A DNA stretch of 64,000 bases from Symbiodinium natans. Its lineage: Eukaryota > Sar > Dinophyceae > Suessiales > Symbiodiniaceae. Of this stretch, positions 48,440 through 56,294 are shown piece after piece; the stretch's first letter is position 1, and each line of letters begins with the position of its first letter. The translations under genes and the position numbers were made by a program. The notes beneath the pieces are model-generated. The model was not told the DNA's origin. It searched no databases and worked only from the letters and a program-made list of their open reading frames with translations. The stretch lies in NCBI GenBank assembly GCA_905221605.1, contig CAJNDS010000147.1:896773-960772 (forward strand). The letters run 5' to 3'.

Positions 48440-48540
48440 AATAGGGTCTATTTGGAAGTTGTCTCTTGTAAATAAGTATACGTTTTGGGGCCTTATTTCC
48501 TCTTAAAAACCCGAGTCTCAGCTTCCAAATAGACCCTATT
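48440..48540. mobile_element. F8 element, complete
   Basis: 101 bp with perfect ends AATAGGGTCTATTTGGAAG and CTTCCAAATAGACCCTATT. A single end of the same family is at 40,063, at the other side of the array-free island. Confidence 0.75.
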
Positions 48541-48569
48541 TAAGCTGCACACACCCCCCCCCCCCCCAC

Positions 48570-48725
48570 CTGGGTTCTTCTGAGGAACGTCGATTAAGTT
48601 ACCAGAATAAGGGCACCTTATATTCTTTGGAAGAGTAGAAGTACTCCATTTGTCCTCTAAAGCCTTGTCATAGTGGCCTTCCTTAAGCATAGCAGGAGCC
48701 CAGCTAAACCCCACGCTTGATTTAT
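48570..48725 (-). CDS. Candidate exon with 5' splice site
   Basis: A minus frame of about 52 codons: SSVGFSWAPAMLKEGHYDKA, LEDKWSTSTLPKNIRCPYSG, then NLIDVPQKNP. It ends AACCCAG|GTGGGG, a fair donor. Strongly protein-like, with a CPYSG motif. The start may be at TTTAG|C or further upstream. No family recognised. Confidence 0.5.
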
Positions 48726-48799
48726 TCAGGGGGGTCCAACCCTACAATTGTAGGTTGAGAGCCGTTCGGAGGGCGCAATTAGGGGTTTTCGGATTTTTG

Positions 48800-49250
48800 G
48801 GGAGACGAAACCCTAAACCCTAAATCATGTTTCGGGCTTTGGGATTCGGGTTTGGGTTTAGGGTCTAGGGCGGCGCCTCTAAAGCCATAGCAGCAACATC
48901 ATGTGCCAGGCAAAGCCCTATTGAACCCGAAACCCTAAACCCCAAAACCCCACGTAGGTGTTTGTGGCAATAGGGCTTACAGGGTGTCGGGATTTTTTTT
49001 ACCTTGTGGGGGTTATCTTACGCAAGGCTTCTCCAGGGCGGGTATACAAGGTGGCGGGGGGGCGGGGGTGTGGTGGGGGGGTGGGGGGTGTAGTGGGGGG
49101 GGGGGTGTGGGCAGGGAGCGGGGAAAAGGCCCCCTGTAGCTGAAGATGCAGGCGTCCCCCAGCGCGAAACTTGAATTTCGGGGCGGCTTCCAGTGTACAC
49201 TGAACCCAAACAACCCAAAAAACCCTAAACCCTAAACCCTAAACCTAAAC
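48800..49250. other. Return of telomeric blocks; G/T-rich run
   Basis: Degenerate blocks of both orientations at 48,800-48,950, a GGGGTGTGG-rich run at 49,058-49,115, then a segment (49,120-49,210) open in all three minus frames, so no frame can be chosen. Short CCCTAAA at 49,220-49,245. The 49,250-49,480 stretch has a minus-strand GTAAGT near 49,310 but no clear exon. Confidence 0.5.
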
Positions 49251-49532
49251 GGACAAGGTTGAGCTCCCTTCCTGGCTCCGATATGGAGGCATAAATAGGG
49301 AATGGCAGAACTTACGTTGCTCAGGGCCCCCACTCAGGGACTCTCCTCCCTACTTCCCAAGAGCCTGGAAGGGGTTTTTACAGGATTTCACGACCCCAAA
49401 CGCCCGAACGGCCAAGATTTTCTCTCATTCGAGTATTCTAGGACCCTAATGCCCCTAAACTCGAAACCCTAAACCCGAAACCCTATACCCTAAACCCTAA
49501 ACGCTTATGACCCTGAACTCTCAACGCCCACA

Positions 49533-49590
49533 GGCCGGTCCTAGTTGTGGCGGCCTTCGTGGCCTGGGCCGGTTGGGGCCACAGAGTTGG
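49533..49590 (+). CDS. Candidate short exon, membrane-like segment
   Basis: The acceptor CGCCCACAG|G opens the frame RPVLVVAAFVAWAGWGHRVG, ending TTGG|GTTTAG at a TTTAGGG block. Hydrophobic, compatible with a signal anchor or transmembrane helix. Confidence 0.4.
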
Positions 49591-49744
49591 GTTTAGGGCT
49601 TGGAGTTTAGGGTTTCGGGTTTAGGGTTTAGGGGTTTTTAGTTCAGGGCTTTGGGAGGTCTGGAGCTGGAGAAGTTTAGGGTTTAGGGTCTTAGGGCTGG
49701 CAGTCAACAAGTCCGGTCTCAAAACCTATCAGCTGCTTCCCAGG

Positions 49745-49860
49745 GAGGATAGGGGGGACCCTTTAAAATGGAACCCTTCTTAAACCTCTTCTGGCTCTCT
49801 TGAACAGGGACCTTATTCAGAGGGTCAATATCCCCAAGGGTCCCCCTAATCCTATCCCCT
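49745..49860. mobile_element. Inverted-repeat element related to F5
   Basis: Ends GGATAGGGGGGACCCTT and AAGGGTCCCCCTAATCCTATCC are inverted. The right end resembles TTAAGGGTCCC of F5. Confidence 0.55.
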
Positions 49861-49920
49861 ACTGTTGAGACCTGATGTGTCGTCAAACATCAGTGCCTTT
49901 CTTCGCCTGTTGCATCCAGA

Positions 49921-50193
49921 TCGGGGCTACCTCGTCAGACGCTTGACTTCGCCCGGCCCCGGAGAACAATATGCTTGTGGGAAGCCCTTTGGCCTCGCAC
50001 ACGCGTGGCCAAGCAAACCAGCACCAACATAATGACTGAGAAGGAAATGTGGACCTTGACGAACAGGTTCTTTGAATGCGCAGAAGAGCAAGCTAGTCCG
50101 CTGACAACCCGCATTCGCGAGCTCGTGCCCGATCGTTCGCTGCGAACTGGGAGGACGCGTCTGGAGCATCTGAAGCTCTGCGGCATCCAGTGA
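49921..50193 (+). CDS. Candidate terminal exon, longest protein-like frame
   Basis: An open frame of about 90 codons ending in TGA: ARPRRTICLWEALWPRTRVA, TEKEMWTLTNRFFECAEEQA, LTTRIRELVPDRSLRTGRTR, then LEHLKLCGIQ. A plausible acceptor GTTGCATCCAG|A lies at 49,918. Charged and helical; no family recognised. It lies between an F5-like and an F6 element. Confidence 0.5.
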   Translation, partial: SGLPRQTLDFARPRRTICLWEALWPRTRVAKQTSTNIMTEKEMWTLTNRFFECAEEQASPLTTRIRELVPDRSLRTGRTRLEHLKLCGIQ

Positions 50194-50225
50194 CCCTCAG
50201 CCTCATGATCTTGCAGTTGTCTACG

Positions 50226-50318
50226 CTTTGCTAAAGAACTCCCCAAAATGTAAACTAACAATCCCTGTATGTAAGGAGTATTTTCTATATGTTTTTGGGG
50301 TTCTTAAGCAAGTCGTAC
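50226..50318. mobile_element. Element, family F6, copy flanking exons
   Basis: Ends TTTGCTAAAGAACTCCCCAAAA and TTTTTGGGGTTCTTAAGCAAG are inverted. A second copy lies at 50,606-50,702 in the reverse sense. Confidence 0.65.
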
Positions 50319-50443
50319 TTGTGGAAGCTGCGTGTGACAAGCACGGTCCGTTCGACACCGGTTTTGCTGTTCAGGATCAGCATGTCAATGTGAGGAAGAA
50401 GCTTCGCCGAGTTGGTCATCCCAAGTGGACCCACGTTCAGCTG
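50317..50443 (+). CDS. Candidate exon before a 49-bp telomeric spacer
   Basis: The frame reads VEAACDKHGPFDTGFAVQDQ, then HVNVRKKLRRVGHPKWTHVQ and LR, ending CTGCGG|GTTTAG. Read through, the array gives an immediate TAG. If spliced from this GT to a TTTAG|GG near 50,486, the frame continues into the next segment. No family recognised. Confidence 0.5.
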
Positions 50444-50492
50444 CGGGTTTAGGGTTTAGGGTTTAGGGTTTAGGGTTTAGGGTTTAGGGTTT
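50443..50492 (+). repeat. TTTAGGG array, seven units, possible minimal intron
   Basis: 49 bp of perfect repeat separate two open segments on the plus strand. All frames through it hit TAG. Confidence 0.9.
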
Positions 50493-50607
50493 AGGCTTCG
50501 ACCGTGACCTTGAGACTTTGCAAGCGCAGCACAGACTGAACAGGCCTGCTGCCAAACAGGAACGAAGGCTGGACAGTTTATCTTACTCACAGAACACTGA
50601 GCCGTCA
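50486..50607 (+). CDS. Candidate exon after the telomeric spacer
   Basis: The frame reads GFDRDLETLQAQHRLNRPAA, then KQERRLDSLSYSQNTEPS and TAG. It is in phase with 50,317-50,443 if TTTAG|GG one repeat before GCTTCG is the acceptor. The stop falls at the start of an F6 element. Helical and charged; no family recognised. Confidence 0.5.
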
Positions 50608-50702
50608 TAGTTACGAATTGCTTAGGAACACCACAAAATCTAACGTATTCTTCCTTATTAAGGGTAATACAGGGATTGTCATTTTGCTTATTCATTTGGG
50701 GA
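50606..50702. mobile_element. Element, family F6
   Basis: AGTTACGAATTGCTTAGGAACACC...TTATTAAGGGTAATACAGGGATT...ATTTGGGG. Its right end passes into a CCCTAAA array. Confidence 0.55.
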
Positions 50703-50826
50703 CCCTAAACCCTAAACCCTAAACCCTAAACCCTAAACCCTAAACCCTAAACCCTAAACCCTAAACCCTAAACCCTAAACCCTAAACCCTAAACCCTAAA
50801 CCCTAAACCCTAAACCCTAAACCCTA
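50701..50826 (-). repeat. CCCTAAA array, 18 units
   Basis: Perfect units. The 50,830-50,960 stretch after it is unique and AT-richer, without a call. Confidence 0.97.
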
Positions 50827-51003
50827 GCAAATAGTAGATAGAGGTCAAATATTGGATCCTTGGGCCTTACGGAGGGGAGCCCGGCTTGGCATCATAACTC
50901 AATCATAGTGGGGTAACTTTCTTCAATATTTTAAGCGTACTTACACTCAATAAGGAATATCTATTTAGGGTTTAGGGTTTAGGGTTTAGGGTTTAGGGTT
51001 TAG

Positions 51004-51138
51004 GGGTGTGCTGGGTCTTCTTGAGCAGGCTGCAGCATTGAAGGGTACTTGTCAAGGTTTTGGGGTATCGGAGGTAACTCACGATGCCCGAAGTCCGAAT
51101 GTGACCGTCTGGGTCGCACGATGCCATGTTCCCGAACC
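51004..51138 (+). CDS. Candidate exon between facing arrays
   Basis: A frame of about 43 codons: VLGLLEQAAALKGTCQGFGV, then SEVTHDARSPNVTVWVARCH. It follows TTTAG|G of the TTTAGGG array at 50,966-51,003 and ends in the CCCTAAA array at 51,134. No family recognised. Confidence 0.4.
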
Positions 51139-51232
51139 CTAAACCCTAAACCCTAAACCCTAAACCCTAAACCCTAAACCCTAAACCCTGAACCCTAAAC
51201 CCTAAACCCTAAACCCTAAACCCTAAACCTGC
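51134..51232 (-). repeat. CCCTAAA array, 14 units
   Basis: Perfect apart from one CCCTGAA. Confidence 0.97.
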
Positions 51233-51429
51233 CCTGGGCGGCTTCAAAGACCCCACCATACTCGTCAGGCGCAACCTATGCTGCAAACCGTAATAGCCCG
51301 GTGGTGGGCGCTCTTAAACTCTACCTCTAACTAAGGGCTCTGGTAGACGCCACAACCCTTATAGACATCCCTGCAAGTCCTGAAATTATACCCTGCACAT
51401 CCCTGCATGGTGAGGGTTTAGGGTTTAAG

Positions 51430-51541
51430 GTTCACAGGGTTTAGGGCCCTAAACCCTAAACCCTAAACCCTAAACCCTAAACCCTAAACCCTAAACCCTA
51501 AACCCTAAACCCTAAACCCTAAACCCTAAACCCTAAACCCC
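51430..51541. repeat. Perfect head-to-head junction TTTAGGG|CCCTAAA
   Basis: TTTAGGG meets CCCTAAA exactly at 51,446/51,447; about 13 CCCTAAA units follow. The 51,240-51,410 stretch before it is unique with weak open segments (GFKDPTILVRRNLCCK). Confidence 0.95.
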
Positions 51542-51672
51542 AGGCAGCCGTGGCTTCGTGTTCCCCACCACCACCCCGCGCGCTCCGCGGGTCTTCCGCC
51601 GCGTGGATGGCGCCGTCGTCGAGGCGCAGGCTGAAGACGAAGACGAGGCCCTGGCTGCGTTGCGAGCTCTGG
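51541..51672 (+). CDS. Candidate exon with strong GC3 bias
   Basis: The acceptor AAACCCCAG|G opens GSRGFVFPTTTPRAPRVFRR, then VDGAVVEAQAEDEDEALAAL; it ends GCTCTGGGGG|GTTTAG. Nearly every third base is G or C, a strong coding sign compared with the arrays. CCCTAAA lies on the left and TTTAGGG on the right. No family recognised. Confidence 0.5.
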
Positions 51673-51985
51673 GGGGTTTAGGGTTTAGGGTTTAGGGTTT
51701 AGGGTTTAGGGTTTAGGGTTTAGGGTTTAGGGTTTAGGGTGAGGGTAGAGGATTCTTCGTTTGGGGAGACAATGAACCCTGGTACTGTTCCTTTGGGGTT
51801 TAAGGTTTTGGGTTTGGGGTTTAGGGTGAGGGTAGAGGGTTCCTTGGGGACTAGAGTTTAAGGTTTAAGGTTTGCGGTTTGGGGTTTAGGGTGAGGGTAG
51901 AAGGTTTTTTGAGGACTAAATGAACTCTGTTCCTTTAGGGTTTAGGGCTTTTTTGAGTTTCGGGTGAGAGTAGAGAGTTCGTTGA
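51672..51985 (+). repeat. TTTAGGG array and 80-100-bp degenerate repeats
   Basis: TTTAGGG to 51,740, then three diverged units carrying GGTGAGGGTAGA(G/A)G, TTCNTNGNGGGAC and AATGAACCCTG. A further unit is at 53,229-53,270. Confidence 0.75.
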
Positions 51986-52024
51986 TGACGTATCTCCTTT
52001 GTTTTCTTATGGGGTGGGGAGCTA

Positions 52025-52087
52025 CTGCCCTAAACCCTAAACCCTAACCCTAAACCCTAAACCCTAAACCCTAAACCCTAAACCCTG
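52025..52087 (-). repeat. CCCTAAA array
   Basis: Nine units. The exon-like segment below follows directly. Confidence 0.95.
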
Positions 52088-52195
52088 AAGCGCACGCATG
52101 GGCGAGGAGGCGCACGAAGGTTGATGCGAACCGCAAAACTGGAAAGAGATACCTTCTACGATTTCTTGTCCCTACAAGGTGCGACCATACGGTTT
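52088..52195 (+). CDS. Candidate exon, basic protein segment
   Basis: The frame reads AWARRRTKVDANRKTGKRYL, then LRFLVPTRCDHTVLGF. An internal CTACAAG|GTGCGA could be a donor at 52,180. Arg/Lys-rich, possibly nucleic-acid binding, but no motif identifies it. Confidence 0.4.
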
Positions 52196-52360
52196 TAGGC
52201 TTTAGAGGGTTTATAAGGCTCATGTAGTAGCCCCCAAGGTATCAAAGCATACGCTAAAACTCAAACCCCTAAATCCTGAAACCTATACACCCTAATGCCA
52301 AATCTCAAACTGACTGAGCCGCCCCAAAACCCTGAAGCCGAACAGGATGTGTTTTGACAT

Positions 52361-52487
52361 ATGAAGTAGGGTTTATATTACTGTTATTGGTGTGTGTGTA
52401 TAAGGTTCCATTTTGATCTTGGTGAGTGTGTATACCGGGTGTCCTTTTGGGGGTACAAGAAATATATACCCTACTTCATACCATCCC
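52361..52487. mobile_element. Inverted-repeat element F10
   Basis: Ends ATATGAAGTAGGGTTTATAT and ATATATACCCTACTTCATAC are near-perfect inverted repeats; the interior has GT microsatellite. Single copy in this window. Confidence 0.65.
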
Positions 52488-52544
52488 CCGCTCCCCCAAA
52501 CCCTAAACCCCGAACCCTAAACCCTGGAAGCCTGAGCTCACAGT

Positions 52545-52597
52545 CGACGCCCCGCATTTTCTTGTCCTACTGGTTGCCTGGGTTTCATCGGCTTTAG
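52545..52597 (+). CDS. Possible short terminal exon
   Basis: After GAGCTCACAG|T the frame reads STPRIFLSYWLPGFHRL and TAG. Short, moderate acceptor. Confidence 0.3.
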
Positions 52598-52701
52598 CAA
52601 ACAACCTGAAGTGGGTTTAGGGTTTAGGGTTTAGGGTTTCAAACCCTAAGCCCCATACCCTAAACCGACATCCTAAAGCCCTCTGAGTCCCCAAGATTTC
52701 T

Positions 52702-52866
52702 ACTTGGAGGTTCATGGGTAGTTATTAGTAGGGTTTGAAGTGCGGTAGCTAGACACTTGGAGGTTCAGGGGTAGTTATTGGTAGGGTCAGAAGTGCGGTA
52801 GCTAGACATATCACCTTGTTTATGGTACTGATAACCCTACTTATCAATACCCGTGAACCTCCAAGT
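52702..52866. mobile_element. Element, family F3, with internal duplication
   Basis: Ends ACTTGGAGGTTCATGGGTA and ACCCGTGAACCTCCAAGT. The left terminal 50 bp are present twice in tandem (starts at 52,702 and 52,752). Confidence 0.65.
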
Positions 52867-53060
52867 CGACATTTCCAGCGGGCGTCGGTTCGGGTAGAGT
52901 TGCAATAGCCTAATGCGCAAAAGCACCTGAGCCTGAGCCAGGGAAAGTGTAGGGTTTGGGGGCTTCAGGGTTTAGGGTTTAGGGTTTAGGGGGCCAGAAG
53001 CTGAGCCCTCTTATGTCTGAGGGAATTGGGAATGCAACATTCGCCACTCTTTGCCTGCAG

Positions 53061-53145
53061 AGGTTGCTGTCTGGCAAGAAGCGCGCCTGGACTTAAGCGT
53101 TGGCATGCCCCGCGCTTCTTGTTTGGGGACGACAGGGAACCCTAA
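53061..53145 (+). CDS. Candidate exon with good acceptor
   Basis: The acceptor CTCTTTGCCTGCAG|A opens EVAVWQEARLDLSVGMPRAS, then CLGTTGNP. AAGAAGCGCG at 53,077 and CGCGCTTCTT at 53,111 can pair in a hairpin. No family recognised. Confidence 0.4.
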
Positions 53146-53149
53146 AAAA

Positions 53150-53228
53150 GGGTTTAGGGTTTAGGGTTTAGGGTTTAGGGTTTAGGGTTTAGGGTTTAGG
53201 GTTTAGGGTTTAGGGTTTAGGGTTTAGG
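53150..53228 (+). repeat. TTTAGGG array, 11 units
   Basis: Perfect units. Confidence 0.97.
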
Positions 53229-53287
53229 CTAAGTAGAGGGCTTCTTGGGGACTGAATGAACCCTGAAAAGGCTTAGGGTCCAGATAC

Positions 53288-53490
53288 CTTAAGAGAGATG
53301 ATACTGGCATTGGGTATCCGACCCCCCAATTGTTGGTTTCATCTTGTCCGCAACGATCCTTCGGATTCCGGACAACCTCTTGCTGGTAGGTGAAGGGGGG
53401 TACTTGAACTGTTAAACAAGTCTTGAGATGGCGACCCCATCCCAATTTTGGAAACATCCCCCAAACTCTACACAAACCCCAGCCCTTGTC
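53288..53490 (-). CDS. Candidate exon with 5' splice site
   Basis: Minus frame of about 65 codons: MFPKLGWGRHLKTCLTVQVP, then TYQQEVVRNPKDRCGQDETN and GVGYPMPVSSLLR, ending CTTAAG|GTATCT. One of the longer uninterrupted frames with a fair donor. Upstream boundary unclear (possible ATG or TGTGTAG|A). No family recognised. Confidence 0.45.
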
Positions 53491-53578
53491 ACCCCACCCC
53501 CCCTCCAACCCTCCTCTTACAGCTCAGGGTCTGCATCACCCCTAAACCCTAACCCCTGAGCCCTGAACCCTAAACCCT

Positions 53579-53800
53579 AATGACTTCCGGGCTACAATGC
53601 GGAGCCCCTCCCCCGTTACGAAAGTGGACCGAGGTCTTGATCGGGGACCCCTGACACCCAGTAAACCCTAAACGCAAGCTTCAAAGGCAGGGCCGGCTTG
53701 AAGAGAATGTCCCACATGGAGGGCTCGTTCTTGCTGCAGGTGCTTATGACGTAAACAAGACTTCGTAGAAAGCGTCTCAGTGTACTCGGCTGTCACGTTT
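53579..53800 (+). other. Two short open segments
   Basis: At 53,579-53,671 the plus frame reads FRATMRSPSPVTKVDRGLDR and stops in a telomeric unit. At 53,685-53,755 two frames are open (KGRAGLKRMSHMEGSFLLQ, ending GCTGCAG|GTGCTT). The rest to 54,028 is unique with a small duplication (CATTCACAAG at 53,991 and 54,001) and no call. Confidence 0.3.
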
Positions 53801-54027
53801 AAGGGCTGGCTAGAATCTCACATTTTCACAGGAATCTGAGTAAAACAAGACTCTGAGGGAAGGCAGAGAAGTCACGAGGCCACACTTAGCTATGCGGGAG
53901 GGTTTCGTCTACACTGATCCTCTTGGGGGCACTCTGAAAATAAGCATATCAGGCTCCGTAGGAAGGTTGGAACCAAAATGGGACCATATCATTCACAAGC
54001 ATTCACAAGCACCCCAAGCAAGGAGCC

Positions 54028-54134
54028 CTAAACCCTAAACCCTAAACCCTAAACCCTAAACCCTAAACCCTAAACCCTAAACCCTAAACCCTAAACCCTA
54101 AACCCTAAACCCTAAACCCTAAACCCTAAACCCA
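54028..54134 (-). repeat. CCCTAAA array, 15 units
   Basis: Perfect units ending AAACCCAG at the exon below. Confidence 0.97.
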
Positions 54135-54232
54135 GTCCAACTTGCGGCCCAGGTATGCCTTGGAGCTCGAGCGCGCGGAGTTGCTGGATGCGCAGCTGCA
54201 GCAGGGTCTGGAGAGGCCGGCCGAGCCTGGGA
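54135..54232 (+). CDS. Candidate exon, charged helical segment
   Basis: After AAACCCAG|T the frame reads LRPRYALELERAELLDAQLQ, then QGLERPAEPG, with high GC3. CCCTAAA lies on the left and TTTAGGG on the right, as at 51.6, 58.8 and 61.0 kb. No family recognised. Confidence 0.45.
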
Positions 54233-54235
54233 TTA

Positions 54236-54335
54236 GGGTCTAGGGTTTAGGGTTTAGGGTTTAGGGTTTAGGGTTTAGGGTTTAGGGTTTAGGGTTTAGG
54301 GTTTAGGGTTTAGGGTTTAGGGTTTAGGGTTTAGG
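54236..54335 (+). repeat. TTTAGGG array, 14 units
   Basis: Perfect after one variant unit. Confidence 0.97.
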
Positions 54336-54434
54336 CTCTCGCGCTGTAATATGGGGGGCTCGGAATTAGTATTCCCTTAAGTGGTCCCTTTATAAGTTTA
54401 CTATACACAGCCCCCCCCCAAAAGCCTGTTCTAC

Positions 54435-54660
54435 TTATTCAGGCCTATATTGCCTTATGACTGTGAAGGCATATGGATCATATGGAGTTCTTGTCGTCCC
54501 CCCAGGGTGGCGTTTAGGTTTGGACAGAGGCGGGAATGAGTAAGATCGCGTGGTTGACGACAGGGCGGAGTACGTGGATGCAAGTTGCCTTGGCGTGCTT
54601 CCACCGGCGTGTCTTCCATGAGGATCACCCCAAAATCTAAAACCGACAGCTGTGACCCTG
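54435..54660 (-). CDS. Candidate terminal exon, unknown protein
   Basis: The minus frame reads FWGDPHGRHAGGSTPRQLAS, then YSFPPLSKPKRHPGGTTRTP and YAFTVIRQYRPE with TAA. A second minus frame (MEDTPVEARQGNLHPRTPPC) is also open for 54 codons, so the frame is uncertain. Confidence 0.35.
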
Positions 54661-54944
54661 CCCCACCCCGCCATCTCCCTAAACCCTAAACCCCAAACCG
54701 AGGTCTGTGTGTGCCAGTTGCTGTGTAGATGGTGCACAATGGGACTCGGGAGATCACTGAATAGGTGAGGGCTTAGGGCTGCAAGTTTAGGGTTTAGGTT
54801 GAGGGTTTAGGGTTCAGGGTTGTCACACCAAAGGGCAACGCTAAGGGGTACCTGGTGGCAGAGTCCTCAAATTGAGCAGGCAGGACCTAAACCCTGCTCT
54901 TGCAGAGAGAGCTTGCAGAATCCCTAATTAAGCCCTAAACCCCA

Positions 54945-55010
54945 AACCCCAAACCCTAAACCCTAAACCCTAAACCCTAAACCCTAAACCCTAAACCCTA
55001 AACCTTAAGC
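54945..55010 (-). repeat. CCCTAAA array
   Basis: About nine units ending at AACCTTAAGC, the first copy of a 27-bp direct repeat. Confidence 0.95.
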
Positions 55011-55037
55011 TTGTGGATATTTGTTTTTGGCCGCAGA

Positions 55038-55370
55038 CCTCGCATGCTTGCGACCTTCAGTCCTAACGAACACCCCGGCAGAGCGGTACCCCCGATATAG
55101 ACGTACCCACTTTAGGGTTTCGGGGTGTAGGCTTCAGGGCATGCTTGTGGTAGGCTGCGAAAGTATACCCAAGTCGAGCCTGACCCCGGTGAAACCCTTC
55201 CCACTTCCATGTTTCTACTCAGCGCAATCAGCTCGCCGGAAGCTTGCAAAATGCGGATCACTAGGGGTTGTGAGTCAGGATTCGAAGAATGCAGGGGGTG
55301 CTTTCCTCGCTGCACTTGGAGATTCCTTGGTTCAACCGAACCTTAACCCCAAACTAAACCCTCAACCCGA
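55038..55370 (+). CDS. Candidate long open segment between direct repeats
   Basis: The acceptor TTTGTTTTTGGCCGCAG|A opens a frame lasting about 110 codons: LACLRPSVLTNTPAERYPRY, MLVVGCESIPKSSLTPVKPF, SAQSARRKLAKCGSLGVVSQ and AGGAFLAALGDSLVQ. A TTTAGGGTTTCGGGG in its middle (55,111-55,125) may be a short array or intron remnant. Direct repeats of about 27 bp at 55,001 and 55,371 flank it. No family recognised. Confidence 0.45.
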
Positions 55371-55524
55371 AACCTTAAGCCTGTAGATATTTGTTTTAAC
55401 CGCAAACTGAACCTTGAAAACCGCAGCCATGCAGCCTCAGCAGTGCTTTTGAGCCTCAGCTGGCGAGGCATTGATGCGAGGGGTTTGGTGCTTAGGGCTT
55501 TTGGGCTTGGGGGTGTGAACTTGG

Positions 55525-55612
55525 GTTTAGGGTTTGGGGTTTAGGGGTTTGGGGTTTAGGGTTTGGGGTTCGGGGTTTAGGGTTTAGGATTTAAGGTTTA
55601 GGGTGGTATGGG
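55525..55612 (+). repeat. TTTAGGG/TTTGGGG array
   Basis: Alternating units. The 55,640-55,760 segment after it is open on the minus strand (KEIMQSLRILSVQEGGKIGV) and may be an exon. Confidence 0.85.
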
Positions 55613-55762
55613 GGAGGTTTAGGGTCATGGTTGGAGATCGGGTCATAGGGTATTGATCTTCCCTTGAGCCCCACATAGCCAGCGACCCCTATTTTTCCGC
55701 CTTCCTGAACGCTGAGAATCCTCAGAGATTGCATGATCTCCTTTCCTTGCAGGTGGCTGACT

Positions 55763-55872
55763 TGGTAGCCCAGTGGTGCCCTTTTCCCTTTTTTGGGGTT
55801 CAAGGTTCCCTTGGAAAGTAACCACCCCCAAAAAGGGTGCCCTAATTATAATATGGTTACTGGGCTACTGAG
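55763..55872. mobile_element. Element, family F1b, complete
   Basis: Ends TTGGTAGCCCAGTGG and GTTACTGGGCTACTGAG. Contains GGGTTCAAGGTTCCCTT and CCACCCCCAAAAAGGGTGCCC. Very close to 60,263-60,380. Confidence 0.75.
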
Positions 55873-55914
55873 CTGAAACACACCCGTGGCCGCCCCAAGA
55901 TGGTTTAGAGTTTA

Positions 55915-56062
55915 GGGCTCAGGGTCAAACTTGCCGTCCTTGGCGAGCTGTTTCGGCATACAGCTGGCCAGGCTTTCTCCGGAAATGTCGTACAGTAGAC
56001 CCCGCAGTGCTGTGGCTAGTTGGGTGGCAAAAAATGATAAAGCCCACACCGACATATGAAAC
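55915..56062 (-). CDS. Candidate exon, unknown protein
   Basis: A minus frame of 49 codons: SVWALSFFATQLATALRGLL, YDISGESLASCMPKQLAKDG, then KFDPEP. Mixed hydrophobic and charged composition, high GC3 in its second half. It continues into degenerate TTTAGGG. No family recognised. Confidence 0.45.
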
Positions 56063-56162
56063 CCTCGGCAACTTTCCCGGGGCTGCTTGCAAAGGGTTTA
56101 GGGTTGAGGTTTAGTGTCCTAAGCCCTAAGCTACCTTTCAAACCTATCGTGTGCCCCCCCCC

Positions 56163-56275
56163 CACCCAACACTACCCAAAGAACCCCAAAACTACATGTC
56201 TGCAGGTTCTTATTATAAAGCCCCTTGATTCATTAGGCAACCTTCAAGAAAATATTGAGGGTTCTTAAGGCATAA
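56163..56275. mobile_element. F6-like element
   Basis: CACTACCCAAAGAACCCC...GAGGGTTCTTAAGGC has F6-like ends, strongly diverged. Confidence 0.35.
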
Positions 56276-56294
56276 TGTTAACCTCACATCTATA

